Positions 37,455 through 47,211 are shown, counted from the first letter of the stretch. The stretch: DNA of 64,000 nt from Erwinia phyllosphaerae (GCF_019132875.1 NZ_JAHSPF010000001.1:1-64000), one strand, 5' to 3'. Notes: generated by a model not told the origin, from the letters alone. Numbers and translations are program-made.

Positions 37455-38588
37455 TTATCCGGCCAGCGCCTCGTATTCCGCCAGCAGCGACATAATATCG
37501 TCGTGTAGCAGTTCGCCTCGCCAGCCGTCGAGCAGCTCAGGTTTTTTCACCGGCTTTAACTTCCAGTGCCAGTTCAGCAGCTGGTTGATTTGCCGACGTG
37601 AAGCCAGTAGCTCCTGGCTAACGCCATGCTTTTCCGCCGCTTCCGCCATCAGCGCTTTCAGCGCCTTAAAGACTTTTTTATAGGCAGGATTATCGACCAG
37701 GTTAGCCAGCGGTTCCGGCAGCTCGCTTTCCGGCAGTTCATTCGCCTGCGCCACTAGCGCCACCAGCGTTTTGCCATGAAAACGAATTTCCTGCCCGGCC
37801 AGGCCAAGATGGTCCAGTTCGGCCAGCGAACCCGGCATAAAGCGCGCCACTTTCCACAGGTTTTCTTCGCGCACGACGAAGTTAACGGCCATGTCTTTTT
37901 CGCGCGCCAGCTCCAGCCGCCAGGCGGCCATCAGGCGCAGCGCGGCCAGCTGACGGGGACGCAGCTGCCAGGCATTGGTGATATCACGGTACGCTTCTTC
38001 TGGCGCAACCACGGCCTGACGTCGCTGACACAGTAGCGCGCACTCATTCAACGCCGCTTTCAGTTTTCCGGCCGCTTCGGCTTCCGCCATCAACTTCTGC
38101 GCAATCGGCAGCAGGTAATAAACATCCGCAGCCGCATACTGGCACTGCTTCTCGGTCAGCGGACGCGCCAGCCAGTCTGTACGTGATTCGCTTTTATCCA
38201 GCGCGATGCCGGTAAAAGATTCCACGATAGTAGCAAAACCGCAGGAAAGCGGCCGGCCGGTAAAGGCGGCCAGAATCTGGGTATCGATCATGGGTTCCGG
38301 CAAGACGCCATATTTGTGCAGGAAAACTTCCAGATCTTCGCTACCGGCATGCAGGAATTTGATCACAGCCTTGTCAAGGATTAGCTCGCGAAACGGCGTC
38401 CAGTCGGTAACAGGCAGGGGATCGATCAGCGCAATATTTTCACCGTCAAACAGCTGAATCAGTCCAAGACCGGGATAATAGGTGCGGGTGCGGACAAACT
38501 CAGTATCCAGCGCCACGGCGGGAACCTGACGGGCTGCATGGCAAACGTCCGCCAGCGCCTCGTTGGTGGTTATCATGGTGTAATTCAA
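37455..38588 (-). CDS. rnd: Ribonuclease D
   Basis: 3'-5' exoribonuclease that trims tRNA and other small RNAs. The 377-aa protein has the DEDDy exonuclease motifs (D28 and E30 in LDTEFVRT, then FLHAGSEDLEVF and YAAADVYYLL) and C-terminal HRDC-type domains. The start codon is TTG at 38588 with AGAGG 6 bases upstream, giving MNYTMITTNEAL, which aligns residue for residue with E. coli RNase D, itself reported to use TTG. It follows fadD on the same strand after a terminator. Confidence 0.95.
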   Translation of the reverse strand: MNYTMITTNEALADVCHAARQVPAVALDTEFVRTRTYYPGLGLIQLFDGENIALIDPLPVTDWTPFRELILDKAVIKFLHAGSEDLEVFLHKYGVLPEPMIDTQILAAFTGRPLSCGFATIVESFTGIALDKSESRTDWLARPLTEKQCQYAAADVYYLLPIAQKLMAEAEAAGKLKAALNECALLCQRRQAVVAPEEAYRDITNAWQLRPRQLAALRLMAAWRLELAREKDMAVNFVVREENLWKVARFMPGSLAELDHLGLAGQEIRFHGKTLVALVAQANELPESELPEPLANLVDNPAYKKVFKALKALMAEAAEKHGVSQELLASRRQINQLLNWHWKLKPVKKPELLDGWRGELLHDDIMSLLAEYEALAG

Positions 38589-38631
38589 AGTGATCCTCTC
38601 GCTGGGGCTTTTTATGCCCCAGTGTAGTTCA

Positions 38632-38656
38632 TTAAAAAAGCCGGCTTAACCGGCTT
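38632..38656 (-). terminator. Terminator after fadD
   Basis: Stem AAGCCGG/CCGGCTT with a 5-nt loop, followed on the minus strand by TTTTTTAAT, 25 bases after the fadD stop. It separates fadD from rnd. Confidence 0.85.
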
Positions 38657-38680
38657 AGAGGTTACGTATAACGCGCCAGG

Positions 38681-40348
38681 CTAGTGCGTGCTTTGTTCGT
38701 CACGCAGTTCCCGGCGTAAAATTTTACCGACGTTGGTTTTCGGTAGTTCATCACGAAATTCAACGATCTTAGGAATTTTATATCCGGTCAGATGTTTCTT
38801 ACAGTGGGCAATTAACTCTTCTTTGGTCAGTGAAGCATCTTTCTTCACCACGCAGATTTTTACCGTCTCGCCCGCTATCGGCTCTGGTACGCCTACCGCT
38901 GCGGCTTCGCGCACTTTCGGGTGCAGCATAACCACATCTTCTATCTCGTTAGGATATACGTTAAAACCGGAAACCAGGATCATATCTTTTTTACGATCGA
39001 CGATGCGAATAAATCCTTCCTCATCAACGGTAACAATATCGCCGCTGTGCAGCCAACCATTTTTCAGCACTTCATCCGTGGCCTGCGGGTGCTGCCAGTA
39101 GCCCCGCATCACCTGCGGGCCTTTAATGCACAGCTCGCCAGGGCCGCCCGGCACTTCGTTGCCTTCGCTATCCACGATGCGGACATCGGTAGAGGGCACC
39201 GGTAATCCAATGCTGCCGCTGTGATAGCGAATATCATAAGGGTTGACCGACACCAGCGGCGAGCACTCGGTCAGGCCATAGCCTTCCAGCAAATAGTGCC
39301 CGGTCAGCTTTTCCCAGCGCTCCGCGACCGCTTTTTGTACCGCCATGCCGCCACCAGCGGAAAGGGAAAGGCTCGAAAAGTCCAGCCGATGGAAATTTTC
39401 ATCATTTAATAGCGCGTTGAACAGCGTGTTCACGCCGGTAATGGCGGTAAAGCGAATTTTCGCCAGCTCTTTCACCATGCCCGGAATGTCGCGAGGATTA
39501 GTAATCAGCAGATTGGCGCCGCCCAGATCGATAAACAGCAGGCAGTTTACGGTCAGGGCGAAGATATGATAAAGCGGCAGCGCGGTGACGACCGTCTCCT
39601 TACCCTCTTTCAGCAGCGAGCCATAGGTAGCCTTGGTCTGCTCAAGATTGGCCTGCATGTTCCGGTGGGTCAGCATTGCGCCTTTCGCCACGCCGGTTGT
39701 GCCGCCGGTATATTGTAGAAAGGCCAGATCTTCATTAGCGATCTCAGGCCGCACATACTGCAATTGTTCACCTTTATGCAGCGCACGGCGAAAAGAGATA
39801 GCGCCAGGCAAATGGTATTTGGGTACCATCCGCTTAACGTAGCGCACCACAAAGTTAACCAGCGTTCCCTTTGCCGGTGAAAGCTGATCGCCGAGGCGAG
39901 TTAAAATGACGTGCTTAAGCTGCGTTTTCGCTACCACCTTTTCCAGCGTATGGGCAAAGTTGGACACGATGATAATAGCGCTGGCCCCGCTGTCGTTAAG
40001 CTGATGCTCAAGCTCTCGCGGTGTATAAAGAGGATTAACGTTAACCACTACCATCCCGGCCCGCAAAATGCCGAACAGCGCGATGGGATACTGCAGCAGA
40101 TTAGGCATCATTAAAGCGACGCGATCGCCTTTTTTCAGGCCCAGCTCTTGCTGCAGCCAGGCGGCAAAAGCGCGGCTGCGCTCTTCCAGCTGGCGATAGG
40201 TCATCGTCTGCCCCATGTTAATAAAGGCGGGCTGGTCGGCATAGCGCTGGGCGGCATGTTCAAAAAGGTCAATCAGGGAAGGAAAGCGGTCGGCGTCAAT
40301 TTCAGCCGGAACGTCTGCGGGATAGCGGTTAAGCCAGACCTTGTTCAC
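38681..40348 (-). CDS. fadD: Long-chain fatty acid-CoA ligase FadD
   Basis: Activates imported fatty acids to acyl-CoA at the inner membrane. The 555-aa protein has the adenylate-forming motifs [22 protein letters not shown] and the C-terminal [13 protein letters not shown] with the fatty-acyl signature. The start is GTG at 40348 ([14 protein letters not shown]), with GAGGAG 6 bases upstream. An in-frame ATG at 40384 lacks a ribosome site. A FadR operator overlaps its promoter, and the regulator fadR is 11 kb away in this window. Confidence 0.96.
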   Translation of the reverse strand: MNKVWLNRYPADVPAEIDADRFPSLIDLFEHAAQRYADQPAFINMGQTMTYRQLEERSRAFAAWLQQELGLKKGDRVALMMPNLLQYPIALFGILRAGMVVVNVNPLYTPRELEHQLNDSGASAIIIVSNFAHTLEKVVAKTQLKHVILTRLGDQLSPAKGTLVNFVVRYVKRMVPKYHLPGAISFRRALHKGEQLQYVRPEIANEDLAFLQYTGGTTGVAKGAMLTHRNMQANLEQTKATYGSLLKEGKETVVTALPLYHIFALTVNCLLFIDLGGANLLITNPRDIPGMVKELAKIRFTAITGVNTLFNALLNDENFHRLDFSSLSLSAGGGMAVQKAVAERWEKLTGHYLLEGYGLTECSPLVSVNPYDIRYHSGSIGLPVPSTDVRIVDSEGNEVPGGPGELCIKGPQVMRGYWQHPQATDEVLKNGWLHSGDIVTVDEEGFIRIVDRKKDMILVSGFNVYPNEIEDVVMLHPKVREAAAVGVPEPIAGETVKICVVKKDASLTKEELIAHCKKHLTGYKIPKIVEFRDELPKTNVGKILRRELRDEQSTH

Positions 40349-40411
40349 GGAAACTCCTCGGAAACTTGTATTTATTGTCATCACAACCCCTGCCCCACGC
40401 CGTTAATTAAC

Positions 40412-40436
40412 ATTATATTAACTCAGCGTACCAGTT
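40412..40436 (-). promoter_or_regulatory. fadD promoter -10 with FadR operator
   Basis: On the minus strand AACTGGTACGCTGAGTT (40436-40420) matches the FadR consensus AGCTGGTCCGAYNTGTT at 13 of 17 positions. It is followed two bases later by a perfect -10 box TATAAT (40417-40412). The operator would cover about -31 to -15, where FadR represses fadD in E. coli. Repression by occlusion and release by acyl-CoA is inferred from the family. Confidence 0.75.
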
Positions 40437-40499
40437 TGTCGGGTGGTTCTGTTTTAGGGTTGCGAAGCGTATCACTAATTTGATTTCGTCCTGAAATGC

Positions 40500-40537
40500 A
40501 AAAAAACAACCCGACGCTTGTGGGCAACCGTCGGGTT
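40500..40537 (-). terminator. Terminator after yeaY
   Basis: Perfect 9-bp stem AACCCGACG/CGTCGGGTT with a 12-nt loop and a TTTTTT tail on the minus strand, 20 bases after the yeaY stop. Confidence 0.9.
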
Positions 40538-40557
40538 GGCAATTTACTGCGTAACGA

Positions 40558-41157
40558 TTATTCGGTCAGGATAGTCTGCACTTCTGCCGGACCTTGATTA
40601 TAAAACATGGTGCCCGGCGGCGGCCCCCAGTAACCGCCACGATGGCGTCCGCGCGGCGGCCCGTACCAGATCCACGGATCCATTGGCGGCTGTGGTGAAA
40701 CGACCTGCTGCGTCAGCCGCCAGCGCTGATAGCCCGTCACCGCGACCGTAACAAACTGATAGGAAGCCTGGCCAATCTGGCCTTTCTCCGTGCCCTTGAT
40801 CGTCCCTACCACCGTGACCATCTGGCTATTTAGATCGACAGGGTCGGCAAAACCATGGATATCCGCATAGATACGCCCGATGGAAGGCGTGCCCAGAATC
40901 GGACGCCCGCTCTCGTCCAGACGCATAGCGGCAATTTCGAGACGGGTAAGGCCATCTTTGTTGGTAACTTTGACTACCTTACCGCCGAAACGAGACTCCT
41001 GACCTACATATATCTGTGGCGCATTAAGCACCCGCGCCAAATCCTGTTGTGGCGTGGGCGATGTACCTTTAATCGAATCCGGCACGCTGACGCAACCCGC
41101 CAGTAGCAGGGAAACCAGCAGCAAACTTCCTGACCGTAACAACAGATTTTTACGCAT
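40558..41157 (-). CDS. yeaY: Slp-family outer-membrane lipoprotein YeaY
   Basis: A 199-aa lipoprotein of the Slp family, anchored in the outer membrane, function unknown. It has a signal peptide with lipobox LLAGC22 and the core [23 protein letters not shown]. The C-terminal tail is rich in P, G, W and R ([19 protein letters not shown]), ending VQTILTE like E. coli YeaY. It sits between tsaB and fadD as in E. coli. E. coli yeaY is sigma-E controlled; no clear sigma-E promoter was recognised here. Confidence 0.92.
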   Translation of the reverse strand: MRKNLLLRSGSLLLVSLLLAGCVSVPDSIKGTSPTPQQDLARVLNAPQIYVGQESRFGGKVVKVTNKDGLTRLEIAAMRLDESGRPILGTPSIGRIYADIHGFADPVDLNSQMVTVVGTIKGTEKGQIGQASYQFVTVAVTGYQRWRLTQQVVSPQPPMDPWIWYGPPRGRHRGGYWGPPPGTMFYNQGPAEVQTILTE

Positions 41158-41215
41158 AAAACTCTCCTGTGACCCTAACTGCTTGGACTCCTTCCGTACC
41201 GATTAGTTGCTGAGT

Positions 41216-41917
41216 TTACTCCCTTCCCGGCAATTTTTTCCATGTCACTTCGTTACGTAAATAGGTAGGTTCTGCTTCCTCCGGCGCCACGGTTTTTCCT
41301 GCCGCCAGCTCGAGCGCCGCCAGCGGGATCATATCTTCCGCACACGGCAGTAATACTTCTGTTGGCTGCAGGGTCAACGCGCTGTCGGCGCTCAGCTGCG
41401 GATAAGCCTGCCAGCCCGTGCCGACCATCGCCCAGCGCCCTTCCAGCTGCGCCATACGTTGCAGAGCCGCTTCCGGCTTGAGTACCGCTTCCGTGGCCTC
41501 TCCCTGCCAGACGCCCTGTTCGTCGCGCTGATATTCCGCCCAGTAAACCTCGCCCATCCGCGCATCGATGGCGGCCAGCACGCGGCTCGCCTGCTGCAGA
41601 CGCCAGGCGCTCTGCGCCATGGTCTTCAGCGTGGAAACGCCAATCATTGGCAGCAGCGCGCCAAACGCCAGCCCCTGAGCGATACCTGTGCCGATACGCA
41701 CGCCGGTAAAGCTGCCGGGCCCCTTGCCGAACGCCAGCGCATCCAGCTCGTTTAAGGTTGTTTCTCCCTGCAGGAGCAGCGCCTGCACCATGGGCAAAAT
41801 ACGCTGCGTATGCTCACGGGCGCACAGCTCGAAATGGGCCGTGACCTGGTCATTCTTTAACAGCGCTACCGAGCAGGCTTCGGTAGCCGTATCAATAGCT
41901 AAAATTTGCGTGGACAT
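41216..41917 (-). CDS. tsaB: tRNA threonylcarbamoyladenosine biosynthesis protein TsaB
   Basis: Scaffold subunit of the TsaBDE complex that makes t6A37 in ANN-decoding tRNAs. The 233-aa ASKHA-fold protein starts [19 protein letters not shown] and has the [13 protein letters not shown] motif. The start at 41917 follows AGAGG at 5 bases; the 13-codon upstream extension is rejected. It is 57 bp after yoaA on the same strand. Confidence 0.95.
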   Translation of the reverse strand: MSTQILAIDTATEACSVALLKNDQVTAHFELCAREHTQRILPMVQALLLQGETTLNELDALAFGKGPGSFTGVRIGTGIAQGLAFGALLPMIGVSTLKTMAQSAWRLQQASRVLAAIDARMGEVYWAEYQRDEQGVWQGEATEAVLKPEAALQRMAQLEGRWAMVGTGWQAYPQLSADSALTLQPTEVLLPCAEDMIPLAALELAAGKTVAPEEAEPTYLRNEVTWKKLPGRE

Positions 41918-41974
41918 ACTTACCTCTGGCGGGGGGAAAATTTCGGCGCGCAGCATAGCATACTGCGCGATAAA

Positions 41975-43885
41975 TTACTGTGCTGAAGGCGGACGGAGAA
42001 AATCAACCGCCTGCTGAATATCCCGCGTGCGCGGTGTGGGCGGCAGGCTGTTCAGAAAAACCGCGCCGTAGGGCCGCATCACCAGGCGGTTGTCGCAGAT
42101 AACCAGCACGCCGCGATCGTCGACGTCACGGATCAGGCGCCCGACGCCCTGCTTCAGGGTAATAACGGCATCCGGCAACTGCACCTCATCGAAAGGATCG
42201 CCGCCGCGCAGTTTACAATCTTCCATACGTGCCTTCAGCAGCGGATCGTCAGGCGACGTAAACGGCAGCTTATCGATAATCACCAGCGAAAGCGCATCGC
42301 CGCGTACGTCAACACCTTCCCAGAAACTGCTGGTTGCCACCAGCACCGCATTGCCCGCCGCAATAAACTGCTTTAATAGCTCGCCCTTGCTGGTCTCCCC
42401 TTGTAACAGCACGGGCAGCGTCAACATAGCGCGAAACTGTTCGGCAAGTTCGCGCATCATCTGGTGTGAAGTACAGAGGAAGAAACAGCGGCCATTGTTA
42501 GCTTCAATCAGCGGCAGCAGCATGCGCGCCATCTGGCGGGCCGAACCGGGTTGATTTGGCGAAGGCAAATTGCGCGGCACGCACAGCAGCGCCTGACGGG
42601 CAAAATCGAACGGGCTGTTCAGGATGAGCGTTTTGGCACTGGCTACGCCGAGCCTTTCAACAAAGTGCGTCATCTGTTCATTAACCGCCAGCGTGGCGGA
42701 AGTAAATATCCAGCTGGCCGGGCGTTCGTTCATCACTTCACGAAAGCGATCGGATACCGACAGCGGCGTCAGCGCCAGCACGAAATGACGGCTGTTGCAT
42801 TCATACCAGTAGCTGAAACCGGGCTGCGAAACATCCTTCAGCCGTTTAAGTCGGCCACGATAAAGTGCAGCCCGTTCGAAAGCGGCATCCAGCAGCGCCG
42901 AGCGGCCCAGCGAGAGTTTCGCCACGTCGTAACACAGCTCCAGCGCGTCATCCAGCAGCAGCAGCGCGCGCTGAATATTGGAACTGGCGAGCAGCTCCCG
43001 CAGATTGCCGCGAAAACCCGGATCGCCCAGTGCCAGGCGGAAATCCTGCGCGCTTTGTGCCAGCCGGTCAGCCGATTTTTGCAGCTGCTGTGCGTCGCGA
43101 ACCTCGGTGCGGTAAGCGATGTTAATGTCTTTGGCCAGGTCGAGCAGCTGCTTGCTGGAAAGCTGCTGCCCAAAATACTGGCTGGCGATATCCGGTACCT
43201 GGTGCGCTTCGTCAAAAATCATCACGTCCGCTTGTGGGATGAGCTCAGCAAAGCCGCTCTCTTTCACAACCATATCCGCCAGAAAAAGATGGTGGTTAAC
43301 CACCACGACATCGGCGTCCATCGCTTTGCGGCGCGCTTTTACAACAAAGCAGTCCTGATATAAAGGACAGTCGCTGCCCAGGCAGTTATCGTTGGTGCTG
43401 GTAACCAGCGGCCAGACCGGGCTGTCTTCCGCCACGCCGCCGCAGGTACTGATATCGCCGTCTACCGTTTCGCTGGACCAGCCGCGCAGATGGACCAGAT
43501 CGCTCATCGCCTGCGCCGCCAGTTCACCGCCCGCCATTGACTGCTGCTCAAGCCTTTCCAGACACAGGTAGTTTGAACGCCCTTTCAGCAATGCCAGCAC
43601 GCCTTTAAACTTTAGCGCACGCGCTACTGTCGGCAAATCGCGGCTGTACAGCTGGTCCTGAAGCGCTTTTGAGCCGGTAGAGATAATGACCTTTTTACCT
43701 GAACGCAGGGCTGGCGCAAGATAGGCATAGGTTTTACCGGTGCCCGTCCCTGCTTCTACCACCAGCTCCCGTTTATCATCAATGGCCTGGCTGACCGCGT
43801 CCGCCATCAGGCGCTGAGGTTCGCGCGGCTTGAAACCGGGAATGGCCTGCGCCAGCGCGCCATCTGCTGCAAAATCGTTTACCAC
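41975..43885 (-). CDS. yoaA: DinG-family ATP-dependent helicase YoaA
   Basis: XPD/DinG-like 5'-3' helicase; in E. coli it works with the DNA polymerase III chi subunit in repair of replication damage. The 636-aa protein has Walker A (EAGTGTGKTYAYL), a DEAH box in MIFDEAHQVPDI, a four-cysteine Fe-S cluster region (CGGV ... NCLGSDCPLYQDC) and the C-terminal motif VGRLIRDVDDRGVL. Length equals E. coli. A hairpin and T-run (43972-44007) lie upstream. Confidence 0.96.
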   Translation of the reverse strand: MVNDFAADGALAQAIPGFKPREPQRLMADAVSQAIDDKRELVVEAGTGTGKTYAYLAPALRSGKKVIISTGSKALQDQLYSRDLPTVARALKFKGVLALLKGRSNYLCLERLEQQSMAGGELAAQAMSDLVHLRGWSSETVDGDISTCGGVAEDSPVWPLVTSTNDNCLGSDCPLYQDCFVVKARRKAMDADVVVVNHHLFLADMVVKESGFAELIPQADVMIFDEAHQVPDIASQYFGQQLSSKQLLDLAKDINIAYRTEVRDAQQLQKSADRLAQSAQDFRLALGDPGFRGNLRELLASSNIQRALLLLDDALELCYDVAKLSLGRSALLDAAFERAALYRGRLKRLKDVSQPGFSYWYECNSRHFVLALTPLSVSDRFREVMNERPASWIFTSATLAVNEQMTHFVERLGVASAKTLILNSPFDFARQALLCVPRNLPSPNQPGSARQMARMLLPLIEANNGRCFFLCTSHQMMRELAEQFRAMLTLPVLLQGETSKGELLKQFIAAGNAVLVATSSFWEGVDVRGDALSLVIIDKLPFTSPDDPLLKARMEDCKLRGGDPFDEVQLPDAVITLKQGVGRLIRDVDDRGVLVICDNRLVMRPYGAVFLNSLPPTPRTRDIQQAVDFLRPPSAQ

Positions 43886-44124
43886 GTATCCTCACCGCCC
43901 GTTAAAAAAAAGCAGGCTATTATGGCAGCATTGCCATAAGGATACAAACCCTTAAAAATCATGTGGTTAAACAAAAAAACCCAACCCACCCGCGAATCTG
44001 GCGCGGGAAAAAGAATGAACGGGCTACGGCTTAGTGATGCGGCTCAGGCTGTTGGCGACGGAAAAAGGCAATCGCCTGAATAATCTGCCTGTTACTTTAT
44101 TTTCCCTGATGAAAAAGTCGGATT

Positions 44125-44265
44125 CTAGCGGTGTGGGTACGGCCAGCTGTGTTCCCAGCCTGAAGCCGAAAGCAGTCCTGTTATCAACATGTAAAATAAT
44201 AAGGCAACGAAGATCGCTATGCCTATTTTCTCAATATAAACAACGAGCTTAGAAAGTTGCATCAT
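44125..44265 (-). CDS. Small membrane protein, 46 aa
   Basis: An unannotated-size frame starting ATGATG at 44265 with a strong AGGGG ribosome site 5 bases upstream. One membrane helix is predicted at about residues 14-33 (IGIAIFVALLFYMLITGLL), preceded by KLVVYIEK. A short tail, SASGWEHSWPYPHR, follows. No homologue is recognised; E. coli does have several tiny membrane proteins near yoaA-yoaB. It lies alone on the minus strand between yoaA and the DUF4186 gene; a CCCGCG/CGCGGG hairpin (43989-44007) and T-run follow it. Confidence 0.6.
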   Translation of the reverse strand: MMQLSKLVVYIEKIGIAIFVALLFYMLITGLLSASGWEHSWPYPHR

Positions 44266-44410
44266 CAATACCCCTGTTTTTTACCGTAGTTTACTGCTGC
44301 AGTTAAAAACTAGAATGTTACCGGTAAAATCACAAGCCCCAGGTGGCGGGTATTTTATAAAATATGTTAATGTATATTTCTTTTCGCCCAAAATGCAGGC
44401 GCGCATCCTT

Positions 44411-44836
44411 TTATATCAGCGGAAGCTGACGATCGTTGATCGGCTTTTTTCGCCGTGGTCTTTCCGGCGGTAATGGCCGCTGCATTTCCTGACGAAGCCA
44501 GTGCACGATAACTGCTGTCACCCACGCCTGCTGTTCTGCCGTCATCGCCTGATGCTGCGGGATGCGATGCCATTTACTCAGGCAGCCACGACAGCAGGTC
44601 GCTGTCGCATGCTGGGCGATAAACACCGGATGTCCGCGCAGGGGCGTTTGCTGGCCATCGTTCACGGGTTCTGCGGCTGAAAGACGATCGCGGATAAATT
44701 CCGCCGCGTGTTGCGCAACCATCTTTTCGCCCTTCTTTTGGCAATAAACATATTCCGCGTGGCCAAGATGGAATTTCTGGCGAAAAGGCGAGCGCGAAAG
44801 GCGCGAAAAAAGTTCGTTAATACTCTGCACGGGCAT
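44411..44836 (-). CDS. DUF4186 family protein
   Basis: A 141-aa cytoplasmic protein of the DUF4186 family. It shows the family hallmarks FRQKFHLGHAEYVY, DGQQTPLRGHPVFIAQHATATCCRGCLSKWHRIP (shown here only as a named block) and a C-terminal basic tail. The CCRGC and HP...QHAT residues suggest a metal or redox site, but no function is known. The start at 44836 (MPVQSINELFSRL) fits family length; the frame is open to 44923, overlapping the divergent yoaB leader. It replaces yoaC of E. coli. Confidence 0.85.
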   Translation of the reverse strand: MPVQSINELFSRLSRSPFRQKFHLGHAEYVYCQKKGEKMVAQHAAEFIRDRLSAAEPVNDGQQTPLRGHPVFIAQHATATCCRGCLSKWHRIPQHQAMTAEQQAWVTAVIVHWLRQEMQRPLPPERPRRKKPINDRQLPLI

Positions 44837-44934
44837 GTCCGGATAATAAAAGCTGAGCGCTGTGATTGAGGGTGACAAGCGCACGGCAACTGTGCCAGGC
44901 TGTCGGCCATTGTGAAGAAGCAAAAGGAAATCAG

Positions 44935-45279
44935 ATGACTATTGAACGCCTTGATCCAGAGCCCCGTATGTCGGAAGCCGTGGTATATAACGATACCATC
45001 TACTACACCAGCGTCCCGGAAAACCTGGATGAAAATGCCGAAGCGCAGACGGCTAACGCGCTGGCGGTGATCGACCGCATTCTGGCTCGTCTTGGCTCTG
45101 ACAAAAGCCGCATTCTCGACGCCACCATTTTCCTGGTGCACAAAGAGGATTTTGCAGCGATGAATAAAGCCTGGGACGCCTGGGTATCGCCGGGCAATGC
45201 GCCAGTGCGCTGTACCGTGCAGGCCGGCCTGATGAATCCCAACTATCTGGTCGAAATCAAAATCGTGGCGGCCAGATAA
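44935..45279 (+). CDS. yoaB: RidA family protein YoaB
   Basis: A 114-aa member of the YjgF/YER057c/UK114 (Rid) family, likely hydrolysing reactive enamine/imine intermediates. The signature CTVQAGLMNPNYLVEI, with the arginine before it (VRCT), is complete. The start at 44935 (MTIERLDPEPRMSE) follows AAGGAAA; the 23-codon open extension upstream is rejected. Its 3' side faces the yoaH tandem-repeat array. Confidence 0.94.
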   Translation: MTIERLDPEPRMSEAVVYNDTIYYTSVPENLDENAEAQTANALAVIDRILARLGSDKSRILDATIFLVHKEDFAAMNKAWDAWVSPGNAPVRCTVQAGLMNPNYLVEIKIVAAR

Positions 45280-45313
45280 GCTAACGGCGCGCCTGCCGGT
45301 GCGCCATCATAAT

Positions 45314-45540
45314 TAATACCCGTCTTCTTCTGCGTCGCGTTACTATGACTAATACTCGTCGTCGTCTTCTGCGTCGCCTTGCTATGACTAATAGTCGTCG
45401 TCTTCTGCGTCGCCTTGCTATGACTAATAGTCGTCGTCTTCTTCCGCGTCGTCTTGCTATGACTAATACTTGTCGTCGTCTTCCGCGTCGTCTTGCTATG
45501 ACTAATGGTCGTCGTCGTCTTCTGCGTCGTCGTGCTGCTC
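45314..45540. repeat. 36/39-bp tandem array derived from the yoaH 3' end
   Basis: Five complete units at 45314-45349, 45350-45388, 45389-45424, 45425-45463 and 45464-45502 (36, 39, 36, 39, 39 bp). A sixth, 45503 to about 45540, is the acidic C-terminal coding end of yoaH. Read on the minus strand each unit is CAAGAC/GGCGAC-GC-GAAGAC...GAC then TATTAGTCATAG. It repeats codons for D/E and carries two in-frame stops. All lengths are multiples of three. The yoaH stop at 45502-45504 lies at the first unit junction. It is a coding-end satellite, not a CRISPR array (no unique spacers). Confidence 0.9.
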
Positions 45541-45741
45541 CTGGCCTTCGCTGCCGTCGCCATCGTCGTCTTCATCTTCAAAGCGCACCGCAATCATGTC
45601 GCCCGTGTGGTTTTCACGAATTTCCGCCGCCACCAGCTGGATCGCCTGGCCGCTGCTCATGCCGTCCGCCATCAGTTCCTGAATGCGTTCCACTGCCTGC
45701 TGCTGCTGTTCCAGCGTCAGCGCCGGTAAACCTGTAATCAT
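45502..45741 (-). CDS. yoaH: YoaH family protein with extended acidic tail
   Basis: UPF0181 protein of unknown function. Residues 1-58 match E. coli YoaH (59 aa): [20 protein letters not shown], then [12 protein letters not shown] and FEDED. Here the protein is 79 aa because about 20 extra D/E/G/Q/H residues ([22 protein letters not shown]) follow. The tail is encoded by the first unit of the tandem array, which continues past the stop. AGGAG lies before the ATG. It is divergent from pabB, its neighbour in E. coli. Confidence 0.9.
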   Translation of the reverse strand: MITGLPALTLEQQQQAVERIQELMADGMSSGQAIQLVAAEIRENHTGDMIAVRFEDEDDDGDGSEGQEQHDDAEDDDDH

Positions 45742-45849
45742 ATCTGCTCCTGTTTCAGTCGCGGGAATTATTCCACGCGTAACAAACAGATGCCAGCAGC
45801 GAAAAAATATGCCAGGCTTGCTGCCTGTTTTGGTTCCGATCTGCTCATC

Positions 45850-47211
45850 ATGCCACCTGTTTATTATCCGCTAGAGTATACGCCTGACGCGCTTGAGAAG
45901 CTCTTTGCTTCTGTTTCCCACCGCCCTTGGGCAATGCTGCTGCATTCCGGCGCGGCCGAGCACAGCGACAATCGCTTTGACATTATGGTTGCCGACCCGC
46001 TGATCACGCTGACTACCAGAGGCGAGCTAACGCAGATTGCGCAAGGCGAAGCCGTGATGGAGAGCGCTGCCGATCCGCTTGATTTACTCCAGCAAACGCT
46101 ACACAACTGCGGCCTTACTGCCTGTGAAACGGCAGACTTCCCTTTTCAGGGCGGCGCGCTGGGGCTGTTTGGCTATGACCTTGGACGACGTTTTGAAAAG
46201 CTACCGCAATTGGCCGCGCAGGACCTGCATACGCCGGACATGGCCGTGGGCATTTATGACTGGACGCTGATTGCCGATCATCATCGGCAGTCGCTGACGT
46301 TAATTGCGCATGGCGACGCAGAGAGCCGCCTGCACTGGCTGCGTCAGCAGCAGATTGATAGCGGCGAACCTTTTCGCCTGACCAGCTCATGGGTATCAAA
46401 TATGAGCCGCGAAGAGTATGGCGTGAAGTTTCGTCAGGTTCAGGCGTGGTTACGCAGCGGCGACTGCTATCAAATCAATCTGGCCCAGCGCTTTCAGGCG
46501 AGCTACAGCGGCGACGAATGGCAGGCCTGGCAGCGGCTTAATCAGCAAAATCGCGCGCCGTTTAGCGCCTTTATCCGTTTACCGGAAAGCACCATTTTGA
46601 GCTTTTCCCCCGAGCGTTTTCTCCAGATTGCCGCCGGCCAGATTGAAACGCGCCCGATTAAAGGCACGCTGCCGCGCCTGAACGATCCGCAGGCCGATCG
46701 GCGACAGGCGGAGAAGCTGGCCCGGTCCCCTAAAGATCGGGCGGAAAACCTGATGATTGTCGATCTCCTGCGCAATGATATTGGCCGCGTGGCGATACCC
46801 GGCACGGTAAAAGTGCCGGAGCTGTTTGTCGTTGAGCCTTTCCCGGCCGTGCATCATCTGGTCAGCACTATTACTGCCCGGCTGAAGCCCGACCTGTCCG
46901 CCAGCGATCTGCTGCGCGCCTGCTTTCCCGGTGGTTCTATTACCGGCGCGCCAAAAGTCCGGGCGATGGCAATTATCGACGAGCTGGAGCCGCATCGCCG
47001 CAACGCCTGGTGCGGCAGCATTGGCTATCTCAGCGTGTGTGGCAGGATGGATACCAGCATCACTATCCGTACGCTGACGGCGGAAAACGGCCAGCTTTAC
47101 TGCACCGCCGGGGGCGGCATCGTCGCCGACAGCAGCGAGCAGGCGGAATATCAGGAAACGTTCGACAAAGTGAATCGTATTCTTCCCTGTCTGGAGCACT
47201 ATCATGGCTGA
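45850..47211 (+). CDS. pabB: Aminodeoxychorismate synthase component I
   Basis: Makes 4-amino-4-deoxychorismate with PabA for p-aminobenzoate and folate synthesis. The start at 45850 gives 453 aa, exactly the E. coli length. An open extension to 45790 exists, and neither start has a good ribosome site. Motifs include [19 protein letters not shown], the catalytic lysine block [29 protein letters not shown] (part) and [11 protein letters not shown]. nudL overlaps its 3' end by 8 bp. Confidence 0.94.
   Translation: MPPVYYPLEYTPDALEKLFASVSHRPWAMLLHSGAAEHSDNRFDIMVADPLITLTTRGELTQIAQGEAVMESAADPLDLLQQTLHNCGLTACETADFPFQGGALGLFGYDLGRRFEKLPQLAAQDLHTPDMAVGIYDWTLIADHHRQSLTLIAHGDAESRLHWLRQQQIDSGEPFRLTSSWVSNMSREEYGVKFRQVQAWLRSGDCYQINLAQRFQASYSGDEWQAWQRLNQQNRAPFSAFIRLPESTILSFSPERFLQIAAGQIETRPIKGTLPRLNDPQADRRQAEKLARSPKDRAENLMIVDLLRNDIGRVAIPGTVKVPELFVVEPFPAVHHLVSTITARLKPDLSASDLLRACFPGGSITGAPKVRAMAIIDELEPHRRNAWCGSIGYLSVCGRMDTSITIRTLTAENGQLYCTAGGGIVADSSEQAEYQETFDKVNRILPCLEHYHG

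Noticed and set aside
42551-43363. 270-codon plus-strand frame inside yoaA
   Set aside because: Antisense shadow of the well-supported yoaA helicase; no domain.
45314-45540. Possible CRISPR array
   Set aside because: Units are contiguous tandem copies without unique spacers, and they derive from the yoaH coding end; no cas genes.
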